Positions 42,374-50,611 of a DNA stretch of 64,000 nt are shown one piece after another. How positions within the stretch are numbered: position 1 is the stretch's first letter; the number at the start of each line of letters is the position of its first letter. Origin of the DNA: Pseudoalteromonas sp. GCY (GTDB lineage Bacteria; Pseudomonadota; Gammaproteobacteria; Enterobacterales; Alteromonadaceae); the NCBI RefSeq assembly GCF_016695175.1, contig NZ_CP068023.1, positions 2,309,501 to 2,373,500 on the forward strand, given 5' to 3'. The notes beneath the pieces are model-generated. The model was not told the origin of the DNA. It saw only the letters and a list, made by a program, of their open reading frames with translations, and searched no databases. The position numbers and the translations under genes were made by a program.

Positions 42374-43948
42374 ATGGGCAATCACCACGATAAGTACAGC
42401 ATCGATAATACAGACTACACCGTTGGACAAGACAATGTTCAGAAGTGGGGGTTTGATGTACATAACCCTGTATTTGGTGTAAGTGCAGGATTAATACTGG
42501 CGTTTTTAGTCGCCGTATTATTAGTTGATGCAAACACAGCTAAAACCACTTTAGACGGCATAAAGTGGGATATCATAGGTAACTTTGATGCCCTATTTAT
42601 GTGGTCTGGTAATTTCTTTATCCTTTTTTGTTTGGTGCTCGTTTTATCGCCTTACGGTAAAATTCGTTTAGGTGGTGAAAACGCTAAACCAAGCTACACT
42701 CGGGCGTCATGGCTGGCGATGCTATTTGCAGCAGGTATGGGTATTGGTCTGATGTTTTGGGGCGTTGCTGAGCCTGTAGCATATTATACAGGCTGGTATG
42801 AAACACCATTGAATGTTGCAGCTAACACCCCAGAAGCGGCAGAACTTGCTATGGGTGCAACCATGTACCATTGGGGTTTACACCCATGGGCGATTTACGC
42901 AGTTGTCGCGCTTTCTTTAGCATTTTTTGCCTACAATAAAGGGTTACCGCTTTCTATTCGCTCAATCTTTTATCCTATTTTGGGAGACAGAGCCTGGGGT
43001 TGGCCTGGCCATATCATCGATATCCTCGCTGTTCTCGCTACCTTGTTTGGTCTAGCGACGTCACTTGGCCTGGGCGCACAGCAAGCTGGTGCTGGGATCC
43101 AACATGTATTTGGCATAGAAGCAGGTCTCGGTCTGGAAATTGCCGTGATTGTGGGCGTTACTGCCCTTGCGATTATTTCGGTTGTTCGCGGTATCGATGG
43201 CGGTGTAAAGCTACTTAGTAACGTTAATATGTTAATTGCATTTGTGTTATTAGTATTCGTTGGAATTGCAGGTTTTGCGATTGCCATGGGTAATATTCCG
43301 ACGACTTTAATGGCCTACGTTGAAAACATCATTCCGCTGAGTAATCCGCATGGTCGTGAAGATGAAGCATGGTTCCAAGGTTGGACCGTATTTTACTGGG
43401 CATGGTGGATTTCTTGGTCACCGTTTGTCGGTATGTTTATCGCACGCGTTTCTGAGGGTCGCACCATACGCGAGTTTATTACCGCAGTATTATTAATCCC
43501 GACATTGGTAACCGTGATCTGGATGTCAATCTATGGTGGCCTTGCTATCGATCAGGTAAAAAATGGCATTGGCGCTCTAGGTACTGATGGCTTGACTGAA
43601 GTGCCACTGGCGATGTTCCAAATGTTTGAAAACCTACCGATGAGCGATTTACTCTCGTTCACGGCGATTGTACTTGTACTGGTTTTCTTCATCACCTCGT
43701 CGGACTCTGGCTCTTTGGTTATCGATAGTATTACCGCTGGTGGTAAAATAGATGCCCCAGTACCACAACGTATATTCTGGGCGAGTATTGAGGGTGCAAT
43801 TGCGGCAGCACTACTGTGGATCGGCGGTAAAGAAGCAATTGAAGCACTGCAAGCTGGTGCTATCTCAACAGGTTTACCGTTTACTTTTGTACTACTACTA
43901 ATGTGTGTAAGTTTGATCCTCGGGCTTAGAACTGAGCCTAAAAGCTAA
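42374..43948 (+). CDS. BCCT-family transporter (betaine/carnitine/choline type)
   Basis: 524 residues, twelve transmembrane segments. Signatures GMGIGLMFWGVAEPVAYY (the glycine-rich TM3 stretch) and the Trp-rich FYWAWWISWSPFVGMFIARVSEGRTIREF (TM8) are intact. Family members import betaine, choline or related quaternary ammonium osmolytes with Na+ or H+. Both termini are short, so it lacks the long osmosensing tails of BetP. Which substrate it prefers cannot be told. AAGAGG lies 7 bases before the ATG. Confidence 0.92.
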   Translation: MGNHHDKYSIDNTDYTVGQDNVQKWGFDVHNPVFGVSAGLILAFLVAVLLVDANTAKTTLDGIKWDIIGNFDALFMWSGNFFILFCLVLVLSPYGKIRLGGENAKPSYTRASWLAMLFAAGMGIGLMFWGVAEPVAYYTGWYETPLNVAANTPEAAELAMGATMYHWGLHPWAIYAVVALSLAFFAYNKGLPLSIRSIFYPILGDRAWGWPGHIIDILAVLATLFGLATSLGLGAQQAGAGIQHVFGIEAGLGLEIAVIVGVTALAIISVVRGIDGGVKLLSNVNMLIAFVLLVFVGIAGFAIAMGNIPTTLMAYVENIIPLSNPHGREDEAWFQGWTVFYWAWWISWSPFVGMFIARVSEGRTIREFITAVLLIPTLVTVIWMSIYGGLAIDQVKNGIGALGTDGLTEVPLAMFQMFENLPMSDLLSFTAIVLVLVFFITSSDSGSLVIDSITAGGKIDAPVPQRIFWASIEGAIAAALLWIGGKEAIEALQAGAISTGLPFTFVLLLMCVSLILGLRTEPKS

Positions 43949-43967
43949 CGGCCGTTAATCTCATTAC

Positions 43968-43998
43968 AGGCGGAGCTTGCTGTATGCTCCGCCTTTTT
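43968..43998 (+). terminator. Terminator of the BCCT gene
   Basis: AGGCGGAGC-N9-GCTCCGCCT followed by TTTT; lies between two convergent genes. Confidence 0.85.
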
Positions 43999-44009
43999 GT
44001 TATCTGGGT

Positions 44010-44696
44010 TTAGCTCCACCAGCGTTTCACCATGTCTGATGGGTCTAAACAATATTGAGCTTGAGCTTGAAATAGCTCCGCCGTTGCTAACGCATCGGAC
44101 AAGGCATGATGTGGCTGATAATAAGGAAGCCCATAGCGCTTTCTGCAGTCAGCTAAGCGTACCGAAGGAATGGGTTTACGTTTGAGCTTATCGAGCCAGC
44201 TTCTGGCGTTGTTTATCGCTGACTTTTCAATTTCCATCGTATCTATTACTGGAAACTCAATTCCCTCACCCAATCTTGCTTTTAGCGCAGAATTGAAAAA
44301 TGACTTCTCGACAAACTGATAGTGCACCACAATGACTTTGCCGTGCAACGAAGCAAACACTTCCTCAAGAATATCTTGCAGATCTGGCGCGCTTTCGACT
44401 TGTGAGTGTGTGATCCGGTGCAGTACCACAGACTCCTCAGCCAGCGGACTGGTTGGCTTGACTAGCCAATGCTTCGCTTGAGCCAAGCGGATCCGTCGTA
44501 AATCAAATGGCACGACGCCGACACTCACAATGTCATCGGTGTTTGGGTCGAGCCCTGTAGTTTCAAAATCAAGGGCAACAAACTCACACTGACTCAATTG
44601 CTGGTAAGGATCTACCACGCCTTGCTGGTAAAATGCTTGAATTCTCGGGTCTTTCGACGTTTCTACCAAATGCTGAAAGCGATTTGGCCATGACAT
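44010..44696 (-). CDS. 3'-5' exonuclease, DnaQ/PolC-like
   Basis: 228 residues with the DEDDh exonuclease motifs: FVALDFETTGLDP (Exo I), VHYQFVEKSFFNSAL (Exo II) and PHHALSDALATAELFQ (Exo III, His-x-Asp). It is a stand-alone nuclease, not a polymerase subunit by context. Starts at ATG 44696, with AAGGCGAG just upstream. It follows the cNMP/CBS protein by 24 bases, a pairing I recall in other marine gammaproteobacteria. Confidence 0.87.
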   Translation of the reverse strand: MSWPNRFQHLVETSKDPRIQAFYQQGVVDPYQQLSQCEFVALDFETTGLDPNTDDIVSVGVVPFDLRRIRLAQAKHWLVKPTSPLAEESVVLHRITHSQVESAPDLQDILEEVFASLHGKVIVVHYQFVEKSFFNSALKARLGEGIEFPVIDTMEIEKSAINNARSWLDKLKRKPIPSVRLADCRKRYGLPYYQPHHALSDALATAELFQAQAQYCLDPSDMVKRWWS

Positions 44697-44720
44697 AATC
44701 TCGCCTTGCATGTTACACCA

Positions 44721-46616
44721 CTACTTCATCATGGATTTGTTTTGATAGCGAAACTTTAAAAAGCTCTGTGCTTTGTCTAACACGCCAAAAGCTTCTTTAA
44801 GATTACGCTGTTCAAAATCAGAGAGTGTTTCTGGTGGCAAGCTGTTATCGGGCTTTTCGCCCTGCTCAATTTGCCATGCTTGGTGACGAATACGCATGAT
44901 GGCGATGTATTCAAGCGCAGCTTGCAAGTCTAACACTTTGCCCTTTGGCAGTATATTTGCCTCGTCAATATCTTCTAATCGTTCAAAGGAGTTTTGTTTT
45001 TTAGAGCCAACACCAAGGGCATGCACTCGAACCAAGTCTGAAAGCGGTGCTGTGCCACGGCGCTTAATGTTCATCGAGCGCCTGTGCTCACCGTCTTGCT
45101 CAAGGACAAAACCATTAAAAAAGCCCAAAGGCGGTGTTCTTCTTAGCGCATTATGCGCCATCGCGGCCAAAAATTTCGGGGTGTTTTTGGCTTTTTTACT
45201 GATAAAAGCAGTAAGTTTCTCAGCCCATTTTGTTTCACCCCATACGCCTTCCAAATCAAAGAAAATTGAACTATTGAGTAATGCCTCAGGGCTTGGGTTT
45301 TCTATCCAGTCTTCAAATTGTGCTAACCATTGACTATAAGTTAGACGCCAAGCAGGATTGCTTGCCATGATCCCACCATCGCAATATTTGTAGCCGCAAT
45401 TAGCTAGACCATCACACACAAACTTCGCCAGCTTTTCGAAGTAAGCGCCATGCTCAGCGGGTTGATAACTGTCATCCAAGATCAGTGCATTATCCTGATC
45501 GGTCACAATTAATTGTTCGTCCCGAGCCATTGAACCAAGGGCAATAAAGCAGTAAGGGATTGGTGGCGGGCCTAATTTTGCTTCCGCGAGTTCGAGTAAC
45601 TTGTGTTTAAACGTTTTGCCTATAATCGACATCGCAGAACCAATCATGTGTGAGTTGGCATCTTCGTTCACCATACGAGTAAAAATTGCGGGAAGTTGTT
45701 TGGCGTAACTACTCAAGTCTTCAACACTTTGCTGGTCCATTAATCCTCTAACAAACAATAAGCTGCTTTGAGACTCGTAGCGCAAAATATCGGATAGCGC
45801 GACCACTCCTATCGGCTTACGCTTATGTACAACGGGCAAATGATGCACATTGTCTCTTAGCATCAGCATCATGGCTTCGAAGACATAGGCATTGGAATCA
45901 ACAATAATAAGATCGGTCGACATGATCTCAGAGACCGGAGTTTGATAATCTAGCCCCTCAGCGACTACTTTTGTGCGAAGATCTCTGTCACTGATAAGGC
46001 CAACCACCTGACCATCATCTTCATCTGGATCTTCGACAACAGGTTTCTCGGGATCGTAGATAAGTAGTGATGACACATGCTCTTTTGCCATCACTTTAGC
46101 TGCCTGCTGTACCGTGGCGTTGCGTTCAACGTATACCACATCGCGTAGCAATAGTTTACGCACTTTGGCCGTGGTTAAATCATTGCTGTCGGCTTGCTCA
46201 GAAACCGTGATTTTTAGTCTAGCATTATCGTCAGCTTCAAAATAATCAGCAAACGCTTCATAAACATCACAATACTCATCAAAAATGCCTACAGGAATAC
46301 AGTAAACCAACGTATCTTCAAGGCTTTGAGCGCCGAAACGAACTTTGCGATTCATCAATAAACCACGCTGGCCAAAGATCCCTCCTGTAGAAATACGATT
46401 GTATAACTCGCCTGATCGCCGATATAGCTCGACAGCACCAGATCGGATCACATACAGGTAAGTGATCTGCTCTCCATATTCCAAAATGCCACTGCCCGCT
46501 CGGTAATAACCTACTTCGACTTGGCTTGCGAGTTTATGTAGTGCCTCTTGAGGCAAATCCGAAAATGGCGGGTAAGCTACTAAAAAATTGGCAATTTCCT
46601 GATGTTCAACTTCCAT
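44721..46616 (-). CDS. cNMP-binding/CBS/DUF294 nucleotidyltransferase-like signalling protein
   Basis: 631 residues in four parts: cyclic-nucleotide-binding domain (about 10-135), two CBS motifs (about 155-295), a DUF294 nucleotidyltransferase-like domain with GSMARDEQLIVTDQDNALIL (about 357-376), and a helical DUF294_C domain. The GS...D-x-D residues look intact. Such proteins are thought to be GlnD-like uridylyl- or adenylyltransferases responding to nucleotide signals, but targets are unknown. Probably co-transcribed with the exonuclease. Confidence 0.88.
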   Translation of the reverse strand: MEVEHQEIANFLVAYPPFSDLPQEALHKLASQVEVGYYRAGSGILEYGEQITYLYVIRSGAVELYRRSGELYNRISTGGIFGQRGLLMNRKVRFGAQSLEDTLVYCIPVGIFDEYCDVYEAFADYFEADDNARLKITVSEQADSNDLTTAKVRKLLLRDVVYVERNATVQQAAKVMAKEHVSSLLIYDPEKPVVEDPDEDDGQVVGLISDRDLRTKVVAEGLDYQTPVSEIMSTDLIIVDSNAYVFEAMMLMLRDNVHHLPVVHKRKPIGVVALSDILRYESQSSLLFVRGLMDQQSVEDLSSYAKQLPAIFTRMVNEDANSHMIGSAMSIIGKTFKHKLLELAEAKLGPPPIPYCFIALGSMARDEQLIVTDQDNALILDDSYQPAEHGAYFEKLAKFVCDGLANCGYKYCDGGIMASNPAWRLTYSQWLAQFEDWIENPSPEALLNSSIFFDLEGVWGETKWAEKLTAFISKKAKNTPKFLAAMAHNALRRTPPLGFFNGFVLEQDGEHRRSMNIKRRGTAPLSDLVRVHALGVGSKKQNSFERLEDIDEANILPKGKVLDLQAALEYIAIMRIRHQAWQIEQGEKPDNSLPPETLSDFEQRNLKEAFGVLDKAQSFLKFRYQNKSMMK

Positions 46617-46706
46617 GGTTTGCCTTGATATAAAAAGGAATTTAACCCTATTGTGGGCAACGAGGGATAAATTTGCAATGAAAGCAGGCTTAACTAGGGT
46701 AATAAA

Positions 46707-47336
46707 CTAAGGCTGCAGCCATTGTTTTTTCCACTGTTCACCACTACGCTCATAAGACTCTCTAAGATGTAGCCGAGTCTCGGCAAAAGTGAGAAACTCA
46801 ATGGAAACAGGATTGATGCAATAGCCGCCCCAATTTTCGGGCCTTGGAATTGGATTCGTACTATATCTTAATTCCGCAATTCTTAATTTTTCAGTCAGAT
46901 CTCTTTGATCTCGCATTATTGCACTTTGGTTAAATGACGTTGTGGTTAGCTGAGCATCTCTAGAGCGCCCTTGCCAATATGTATCCGCATCTGTATCTGA
47001 AATCTTCTTTGCTATGCCAACAATACGGACCTGATACCCAACATGATCCCACCAAACTGTCATCGCGATGTTAGGAACATTTTCTAAATGCTTGCCTTTC
47101 GCAGAATCGAAATATGAACAAAATACAAAGCCACCCTCATTAACCGCTTTCAAATCAACAAATCTACCTGTAGGAAACCCATTTTCATCAATTGTTGAGA
47201 CACATACCGCATTGGGCTGATTTAATGGATTGTTTTTTAGAGCTTGTTGCCACCAGGATGTAAACTTTTCTATTGGATTATTCATTATTGTGATCCCATC
47301 TATTTTTACCGTTTTCATCGATTTACTTCTAGCCAT
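46707..47336 (-). CDS. Pyridoxamine 5'-phosphate oxidase family protein
   Basis: Up to 209 residues, FMN-binding split-barrel. GRFVDLKAVNEGGFVFCSYFDSAKGKHLENVPNIAMTVWW and YWQGRSRDAQ parallel PdxH, as does the C-terminal RLHLRESYERSGEQWKKQWLQP. The canonical PdxH ending signature is changed (IEFLTFAETRLHLR in place of E-F-W-Q-G...R-L-H-D-R), so it may be a PdxH paralog rather than the housekeeping enzyme. The start is uncertain: ATG codons at 47336, 47318 and 47285 are all possible. Confidence 0.8.
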   Translation of the reverse strand: MARSKSMKTVKIDGITIMNNPIEKFTSWWQQALKNNPLNQPNAVCVSTIDENGFPTGRFVDLKAVNEGGFVFCSYFDSAKGKHLENVPNIAMTVWWDHVGYQVRIVGIAKKISDTDADTYWQGRSRDAQLTTTSFNQSAIMRDQRDLTEKLRIAELRYSTNPIPRPENWGGYCINPVSIEFLTFAETRLHLRESYERSGEQWKKQWLQP

Positions 47337-47552
47337 CGCGTTAGCTGACAGTTTATTCCACGACTGTATTTGTTTTACGCGGTAATGCCTAAGAGCATAC
47401 TGCTAGAACTTATCAGCAGCAATATCAGAAGGTACAGCGAGTTCACCCTTTAACCTGAGTAGTAAAGCTAAAGACAATTAAGTTTTAAGCAAAAAGCCAC
47501 CCTCTTATTTTTGATTTATATCTCTTTAAAAACCAGCGAAACCGCCTCATAC

Positions 47553-47568
47553 TAGTTATCTATAACTA
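47553..47568. promoter_or_regulatory. Small dyad in the astB leader
   Basis: TAGTTA-TCTA-TAACTA, about 22 bases before the astB start codon; a possible operator or hairpin at the ribosome-binding region. Confidence 0.25.
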
Positions 47569-47589
47569 TTCGCAACAGGAACCGCACTC

Positions 47590-48930
47590 ATGACTTATGA
47601 AGTCAATTTCGACGGCTTAGTAGGGCCAACACATAATTATGCCGGATTATCTTATGGTAATGTCGCGTCACTTTCTAATGCTACCAGTGTCTCTAATCCA
47701 AAAGAAGCGGCATTGCAAGGTCTTGAAAAGATGAAAGCAATGTATGATATTGGTCTAAAACAAGGGGTATTCGCACCTCATGCACGCCCGAGTTTAACCC
47801 CACTACGCCGCGTTGGCTTTTCAGGCACCGATGCACAGGTACTTGAAAAAGCGTATAAACACGATCCTATATTGCTTCGAGCTTGTTACTCTGCCTCTGC
47901 AATGTGGACGGCAAATGCGGCGACTGTATCGCCTTCTATTGATTCCAGCGATGGTAAAGTACATTTCACAAGTGCCAATTTAAACTGCAAATTCCACCGT
48001 TCAATAGAGCCAGAAACCACCACGAATTTACTTCGAGCTATGTTCGCCAATGCGCAATATTTTGCACATCACCAGCATTTGCCTGAGCAGCCTTTTTTTG
48101 GCGATGAAGGTGCGGCGAACCACACTCGCCTCGCCGATAGCCATGGCAGTAAAGGTCTACAATTATTTGTGTACGGTTCAAGTGGCTTTAACAGCGATAT
48201 AAAGGGTCCTACTAAATATCCTGCTCGACAAACATTAGAAGCAAGTCAAGCGATTGCAAGGCTACATCAATTAGATGATAAGCAAGCAATTTTTATCCAG
48301 CAAAATCCAAATGTGATTGATCAAGGTGTGTTCCATAATGACGTTATTGCGGTGGGCAATGAGAATGTGCTGTTTTGCCATGATCAAGCCTTTATTGATC
48401 AAACCTCCAGTCTAACCAAAATTAGGCAAGCGTATATCGGCGAAAAGCCTTTGCATATTGTAGAAGTTCCGACGCATGCAGTGAGTGTTGAAGACGCAGT
48501 AAAAAGTTATTTATTTAACTCACAATTGATCACCTTGCCATCCGGCGAGATGATGCTGGTTGCACCGGAAGAATGTGCGAAGAATGATAACGTTGCTGCG
48601 TATATCGAATATATGCTCGGTGCAAAAAATCCGATTTCGCAAGTACGCTTTTTTGACTTACGCCAAAGTATGCAAAATGGTGGTGGGCCTGCATGTTTGC
48701 GATTACGTGTAGCACTCAATGAAGCTGAGCTAAAAGCGGTAAATCCAGAAGTGATGATGAGTGAAGATAAATTTATTCAACTAAGCGCGTGGGTCAATAA
48801 ACATTATCGCGATAAAGTGACAGAGCAGGATTTAGCTGATCCGGGCCTACTGCAAGAGTCCTATGCTGCACTGGATGAACTCACGCAATTACTCAATCTT
48901 GGTAGCGTATACGAATTCCAACGCGCCTAA
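47590..48930 (+). CDS. astB: N-succinylarginine dihydrolase
   Basis: 446 residues. Hydrolyses N2-succinylarginine to succinylornithine, CO2 and ammonia in the arginine succinyltransferase pathway. N terminus [19 protein letters not shown] and the active-site-Cys block [14 protein letters not shown] are family signatures. AGGA lies 10 bases before the ATG. No other ast gene is in the window, so astB is separated from astA, C, D and E here. Confidence 0.96.
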   Translation: MTYEVNFDGLVGPTHNYAGLSYGNVASLSNATSVSNPKEAALQGLEKMKAMYDIGLKQGVFAPHARPSLTPLRRVGFSGTDAQVLEKAYKHDPILLRACYSASAMWTANAATVSPSIDSSDGKVHFTSANLNCKFHRSIEPETTTNLLRAMFANAQYFAHHQHLPEQPFFGDEGAANHTRLADSHGSKGLQLFVYGSSGFNSDIKGPTKYPARQTLEASQAIARLHQLDDKQAIFIQQNPNVIDQGVFHNDVIAVGNENVLFCHDQAFIDQTSSLTKIRQAYIGEKPLHIVEVPTHAVSVEDAVKSYLFNSQLITLPSGEMMLVAPEECAKNDNVAAYIEYMLGAKNPISQVRFFDLRQSMQNGGGPACLRLRVALNEAELKAVNPEVMMSEDKFIQLSAWVNKHYRDKVTEQDLADPGLLQESYAALDELTQLLNLGSVYEFQRA

Positions 48931-48963
48931 TTGCAAGTTTTGCTTGTCGAACTGCAATTAATA

Positions 48964-48990
48964 AAGGGAGTGCTTTCACTCCCTTACTTT
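48964..48990. terminator. Shared terminator between astB and the WD40 gene
   Basis: AAGGGAGTG-CTTT-CACTCCCTT followed by ACTTTTT on the plus strand. The right arm overlaps the stop codon of the convergent gene at 48984. Confidence 0.7.
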
Positions 48991-49970
48991 TTAGCAAGTA
49001 CATTAACTGCCCACGTCTCAAGCATACCGTCGCTATTTAGCGTTACTAAGGTGTCTGGGTTTGGGACAAACATATCGACTACCGTTGCCCCCTCACTCTG
49101 AGTATGAATAGACCAAGTACCTAATTCTTCCCCGCTCTCATAGCGCCAGATAGAGAGATGAGACTTTGACGATGATGTCGCGAGTAAGCCTGAGTCAGAA
49201 ATAAACTTGGCCTTTCTAAACATCTTAAAACGGGCCATATACTTTAGCTCACTGAGCTGCTTTCCAGACTCAAAGTCTAGTACATGTTGCGCATTCAACC
49301 CATCAGAGACGAATAAGTGCTTGCCATCATGGCTCACTGTTAAACTGGTAACACGATGACTAAATTGATGCTCATATAAAGGTTCTGGTGAGGCAAATTG
49401 CCAAAGGGCAACTAACCCATCTTGTGCGCCTGTAACAAAATAGTCGCCACTTTTATCAAATGCCAAGTGCTCTATTGGCCGAGTATGTGGCATAAAACGA
49501 TTGTTTAACTTAGTGAATAGATCCGCCATATTGAGTGAGCCATCATCCATCGCAACAAGCAAACGCTGATTGTTATGGGAAAGCGCTAAAGCAGAGATTG
49601 AAGCAAGTGGACTCACCCCTGCAAAAGGTACGTTCGTTATCAACTTTTGCTTTGGAACAGACCAAATTGAGATAAGGTTTTCACCTGCCACGATGAGCAT
49701 TTCCTTATCATCTGACAATAAAACTTCTTTGACTGGTGTTTTTATTTTGTCTTTGGGTACTGAGAATATGACAGACTGATTGGCATTGTCATAAATATGG
49801 ATTTCAGCATTACTGTCTAATGTTACGCTCCACTTTCCATCTTTAGAAAAGTATCCAAGTATTATGCCATTTTGCGTCAGCTGGCTTGTTACCCCTTTAC
49901 TAATTTCAGGCTGCGATCCACACCCTACTAAAAATAAAGCGAAACAAGCTAGTGATATTAAACGAGACAT
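48984..49970 (-). CDS. WD40-repeat lipoprotein
   Basis: 328 residues. N-terminal signal with lipobox LVGC (Cys17). The rest is a beta-propeller of WD40-like blades, for example FDKSGDYFVTGAQDGLVALWQF and ISDSGLLATSSSKSHLSIWRYESGEELGTW. Probably anchored to the outer membrane and facing the periplasm, acting as a binding scaffold. Partners are unknown and neighbours give no clue. Confidence 0.87.
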   Translation of the reverse strand: MSRLISLACFALFLVGCGSQPEISKGVTSQLTQNGIILGYFSKDGKWSVTLDSNAEIHIYDNANQSVIFSVPKDKIKTPVKEVLLSDDKEMLIVAGENLISIWSVPKQKLITNVPFAGVSPLASISALALSHNNQRLLVAMDDGSLNMADLFTKLNNRFMPHTRPIEHLAFDKSGDYFVTGAQDGLVALWQFASPEPLYEHQFSHRVTSLTVSHDGKHLFVSDGLNAQHVLDFESGKQLSELKYMARFKMFRKAKFISDSGLLATSSSKSHLSIWRYESGEELGTWSIHTQSEGATVVDMFVPNPDTLVTLNSDGMLETWAVNVLAKK

Positions 49971-50048
49971 CTTAAACCCTTAGCACATAATACATTTATT
50001 TCATTTACTGGCTTTACATATCGGCCGTTAGCAGACAAACTTAACTTA

Positions 50049-50076
50049 TTGTGAATAATTTTAGACTGCATATGAT
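50049..50076 (+). promoter_or_regulatory. Candidate promoter of the lipoprotein gene at 50087
   Basis: TTGTGA (50049-50054), 16 bp, TATGAT (50071-50076). If used, the leader would be only a few bases long. Confidence 0.35.
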
Positions 50077-50086
50077 GTATTTTAGC

Positions 50087-50536
50087 ATGACAAAGTCACT
50101 TATTAAGCAAGCTTTCGTTGCCTTAGCCGCAATGATTTTACTCTCAGCGTGCGGCTCAGAGGATAATGTCAGTGGTGACAAGGACACTCCTGGATATGCC
50201 GCAACAATGTATTTTGACGCACTCTATAATCAAAAAGATTTAGACGCTGCAATGAAAATCGCCACTCCCCGTCACGCGCGTATCATGCGCTCTTACGGTA
50301 CTGCGTCGCAATTCGCCAGAAATTTAGTGAATATGCAATACGATGAAGTCACCATAGAAGTTGATATGACCAATCAAAGTCTGCGCGAACAGTATGGCGA
50401 CAGCGCAAAAATTAATTTAATTTTTACAGGTCAGCTCCACGGTGAGCAAGTAGACGACATGCGTAGTGTCAGTATGGTGCGCAAAAAAGGCAAATGGTAC
50501 GTAGACAAGGTACTAGCCGACCCCTTTGCACGTTAA
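50087..50536 (+). CDS. Small lipoprotein, DUF4878-like
   Basis: 149 residues from the ATG at 50087. The signal peptide MTKSLIKQAFVALAAMILLSAC ends in a lipobox. The mature domain (YAATMYFDALYNQKDLDAAMKIATPRHARIM ... VSMVRKKGKWYVDKVL) has the NTF2-like fold pattern of DUF4878 proteins. Function unknown. In-frame starts at 50051 and 50072-50075 exist, but would put the signal peptide too far from the N terminus. Own terminator follows. Confidence 0.78.
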   Translation: MTKSLIKQAFVALAAMILLSACGSEDNVSGDKDTPGYAATMYFDALYNQKDLDAAMKIATPRHARIMRSYGTASQFARNLVNMQYDEVTIEVDMTNQSLREQYGDSAKINLIFTGQLHGEQVDDMRSVSMVRKKGKWYVDKVLADPFAR

Positions 50537-50553
50537 CTCAAGAATAAGAAAGG

Positions 50554-50579
50554 AAAGCCCCGTTGTCGGGGCTTTTTTT
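50554..50579 (+). terminator. Terminator of the small lipoprotein gene
   Basis: AAAGCCCCG-TTGT-CGGGGCTTT plus TTTT; sits between convergent genes. Confidence 0.9.
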
Positions 50580-50611
50580 AACAAATTAGCCAATATCCTC
50601 GTCACGACAAA

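Noticed and set aside
42970..43287. Open frames on both strands within the BCCT gene
   Set aside because: They overlap transmembrane-coding sequence of a complete transporter and have no independent support.
44896..45333. A 145-codon open frame antisense to the CBS/DUF294 gene
   Set aside because: It sits inside a clearly coding region and has no family resemblance.
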